64,000 nucleotides of DNA from Gammaproteobacteria bacterium (lineage in GTDB: Bacteria; Pseudomonadota; Gammaproteobacteria; Burkholderiales; Rhodocyclaceae). The stretch covers positions 106,077 through 170,076 of the forward strand of contig JAHJVE010000017.1 of NCBI GenBank assembly GCA_018828385.1, in the 5' to 3' direction. Positions 62,480 to 64,000 of this stretch are shown here, one piece after another; within the stretch, counting starts at the first letter, position 1, and each line of letters opens with the position of its first letter. A program made the translations under genes and the position numbers. Below the pieces are notes generated by a model. It did no database searches, was not told where the DNA came from, and was given only the letters and a program-made list of their open reading frames with translations.

Positions 62480-63073
62480 ATGCGCTGGCTGGCTACCCTG
62501 CTGTTTTGCAGTTTGCTGTCGGCCTGCTTTACGGCAGGCAGGCGCGGTGGCGACAGCCCTCCCGCGATATACGATTTCGGACCGGCCCCGGCCAGTCTGC
62601 TCGCCTCTCCCCGCCAGCCGCCCCTGGCGCTAGAAGTGCGGGCACCGCTGTGGTTCGATTCGCAAGGCATAGATTATCGGCTGGCCTACGTCGATGCTGC
62701 CCGCCTGCGCGAGTATGCTCAAGCACGCTGGGCCGGGCCGCCGGCACAAATGATCGAGCAGCGCTTGATGCGGCAGCTCGACTATTCGCTGTCGGGTCAA
62801 GGCCAGTCGCCATGTCTCCTGCGCCTTGAAATTACCGAATTCAGCCAGGTTTTTCTCTCCCCGCAGAGCAGCAAGGGCGTATTGCAGGGACGCGCCGTCC
62901 TGCTCGACCGCGCGCGCCGGCAGGTGGCCGAGCTTGATCTGGAAATAGAAAAGCCGGCTGCAAGTCAGGATGCGCGCGGCGGTGTTGCTGCCTTGTCGGC
63001 AACAGTCGAGCAACTGGCGGCCGATCTGCTTATCTGGGAAAAAGGCCAAGGCGCTGGCGCCTGTTCCGGTTAG
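62480..63073 (+). CDS. ABC-type transport auxiliary lipoprotein (PqiC/ABC_trans_aux family)
   Basis: This 197-residue lipoprotein has a LLSAC lipobox and the auxiliary-component fold: IYDFGPAP, LALEVRAPLWFDSQGIDYRLAY, LRLEITEFSQVF and AALSATVEQLAADL. Such proteins pair with MCE transporters as outer-membrane-side partners. GGAG lies before the ATG at 62480. It ends the operon, four bases inside the convergent tetR-type gene. Confidence 0.86.
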   Translation: MRWLATLLFCSLLSACFTAGRRGGDSPPAIYDFGPAPASLLASPRQPPLALEVRAPLWFDSQGIDYRLAYVDAARLREYAQARWAGPPAQMIEQRLMRQLDYSLSGQGQSPCLLRLEITEFSQVFLSPQSSKGVLQGRAVLLDRARRQVAELDLEIEKPAASQDARGGVAALSATVEQLAADLLIWEKGQGAGACSG

Positions 63074-63693
63074 CTCGAAATGATGCGCTCGGCGATCCGT
63101 TGCTTGAGATCGGCCAGATTGTCGTCAAAGTGCGCGTAGTGCATGAGCGACAAGCCGAACACGCAGGCGTAGAGCAGCAAGCTGCGGCTCTTGGCCTCGG
63201 CGTCCGACATGCCGGCCGCCACGAATAATTTTCGCGTGCATTCGAGGCGATAGAGGTCTACCGATTCGACAACCGCCGCCGCTTGCGGGTCATGGCGCGC
63301 CCAGTCGCGAACGGCCAGTTCGATGGCCATGCCCTTGCGGTTGCGGCTGGCCCCATACACCTCGATGGCATAGTGCAATTGCTGGCTTTCTTGCCCTGCT
63401 GCGACGGAGGTGGTCTTTTCGATATCGCGGATGCGCCCGACTTTCCATTGCTCGAGCACGGCATTGAGCAGCGCCTGGCGATCCTTGAAATGCCAGTAAA
63501 AGCTGCCCTTGGTAACGCCACAACGCTTGGCCAGCACTTCGACACGCAAACCGCTGATCCCTTCGCGGGCGAGCACTTCGATAGCCTCATCCACCCAGCG
63601 TTCCGGGTCGAGTTGAGTGCGTGCGACAGCCGCCCGCTTGCGGGGTTTGACTGATGAGGATTTAATCAAGGGCTTGACAGGTTTGTTTTCCAT
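63070..63693 (-). CDS. TetR-family regulator
   Basis: This 207-residue protein has a TetR helix-turn-helix at about 28-75 (DEAIEVLAREGISGLRVEVLAKRCGVTKGSFYWHFKDRQAL) and an all-helical ligand domain. It faces etfB across two CATAC-type dyads, so it probably represses etfB and itself. TetR regulators of fatty acid breakdown often control electron-transfer flavoprotein genes in betaproteobacteria, making an acyl-CoA ligand plausible. The ligand is inferred, not visible. Confidence 0.92.
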   Translation of the reverse strand: MENKPVKPLIKSSSVKPRKRAAVARTQLDPERWVDEAIEVLAREGISGLRVEVLAKRCGVTKGSFYWHFKDRQALLNAVLEQWKVGRIRDIEKTTSVAAGQESQQLHYAIEVYGASRNRKGMAIELAVRDWARHDPQAAAVVESVDLYRLECTRKLFVAAGMSDAEAKSRSLLLYACVFGLSLMHYAHFDDNLADLKQRIAERIISS

Positions 63694-63729
63694 ACGCTAC
63701 CGTATGCTTTTCCATACGACACAGTATGG
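63691..63729. promoter_or_regulatory. Two TetR-type operator dyads between tetR and etfB
   Basis: Two inverted repeats lie in tandem: CATACG-ctac-CGTATG (63691-63706, overlapping the tetR start) and CCATAC-gacaca-GTATGG (63712-63729). The shared half-site is CATAC. This arrangement fits two TetR dimers controlling both genes. Inferred from symmetry and position. Confidence 0.8.
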
Positions 63730-63808
63730 TCATTGTGCTGATTGAGTGATCGTCTGTCAAACAGGCGGCAGTAATTCAAAAAATTGAACCGAGCAAAAGG
63801 AGAAGCGT

Positions 63809-64000
63809 GTGAAGATTCTCGTACCCGTAAAACGAGTCGTTGATTACAACGTCAAAGTCCGCGTCAAGGCGGATGGTTCCGGTGTTGACCTGGCCAACGT
63901 CAAGATGAGCATGAACCCCTTCGACGAAATCGCCATCGAAGAAGCCGTGCGTCTCAAGGAAGCCGGCATCGCCACCGAAGTCATTGCCGTCTCCTGCGGC
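63809..64000 (+). CDS. etfB: Electron transfer flavoprotein beta subunit (3' end cut by window)
   Basis: Sixty-four codons are visible from a GTG with AAAGGAGAAG just upstream. The start [19 protein letters not shown] and [21 protein letters not shown] are characteristic of EtfB/FixA. With EtfA it passes electrons from acyl-CoA dehydrogenases to the quinone pool. It is probably controlled by the divergent TetR regulator. Confidence 0.94.
   Translation, partial: MKILVPVKRVVDYNVKVRVKADGSGVDLANVKMSMNPFDEIAIEEAVRLKEAGIATEVIAVSCG

Noticed and set aside
1..64000. CRISPR array, prophage or insertion sequence
   Set aside because: No regularly spaced repeats, transposase, integrase or phage structural genes were seen on either strand.

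Overview
The window reads as a chromosomal segment of a GC-rich betaproteobacterium, most likely a member of the Rhodocyclaceae/Azonexaceae (Dechloromonas- or Azonexus-like). This rests on the gene content: DUF934 beside a haem-type sulfite reductase, a DUF2863 gene, the bpt/aat N-end-rule pair, prpE with acuI, the split bio locus, a PEP-CTERM protein, a NosD homologue and a cytosolic group-2-like [NiFe] hydrogenase. The assignment is an inference from content, not from a marker gene. I found no rRNA, tRNA, CRISPR array or insertion sequence. Coding density is high, genes are packed in short overlapping operons, and both ends cut a gene.

Layout. 1-5.2 kb: a 3'-truncated three-domain fusion (cyclic-nucleotide-binding domain, acetate kinase, PduL-type phosphotransacylase) and an atypical class A penicillin-binding protein. 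5.2-7.3 kb: a hipBA toxin-antitoxin pair behind an AT-rich, TGCGC-repeat promoter. 7.6-8.5 kb: a lone PEP-CTERM protein. 8.6-13.3 kb: assimilatory sulfur locus (cysH, DUF934, sulfite reductase, TauE/SafE exporter) with divergent cysB. 13.3-19.5 kb: NosD, an HDOD protein, a parvulin, bolA-yciI-yciB, an HD-GYP response regulator and an Hpt protein. 19.5-29.2 kb: bioFHCD and bioA, interrupted by a histidine kinase and a GGDEF-EAL response regulator. 29.4-33.7 kb: PEBP protein, AraC regulator, yaaA, eutBC. 33.9-39.4 kb: a three-gene hydrogenase operon ending in a fusion of a hydrogenase maturation protease with a hybrid histidine kinase. 39.5-49 kb: a PIN toxin, dusC, an FMN reductase, lemA with two TPM-domain genes, higBA, a CapA protein, an MliC-YbaY fusion, bpt and aat. 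48.7-53.2 kb: a ferric iron ABC transporter split by an ankyrin gene, with a Fur box. 53.3-58 kb: NlpC/P60 peptidase, acuI, a REC-GGDEF protein, prpE. 58.2-63.1 kb: ppx and an Mla-type lipid transport operon. 63.1-64 kb: a TetR regulator facing etfB across two operator-like dyads.

Three observations stand out. First, the CNB-AckA-PduL fusion would place both steps of acetyl-CoA/acetate interconversion and a nucleotide sensor on one chain. Second, the hydrogenase operon fuses the peptidase that matures a [NiFe] large subunit to a kinase, in the position where a kinase normally has its sensor domain. Third, a roughly 40-base motif with core TTCCGGTTGACCGTAGCAAT recurs about 17 times. It is nearly intact in five intergenic spacers and is written into at least ten protein-coding genes, including four of the five biotin genes. 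I could not match it to a known element.

Metabolically the genes suggest a respiratory heterotroph handling short-chain acids (acetate, propionate), ethanolamine and H2, with assimilatory sulfate reduction, biotin synthesis, ferric iron uptake and dense c-di-GMP/two-component signalling. Start codons were chosen from ribosome binding sites, operon overlaps and family N-termini; where these disagreed the entry says so.
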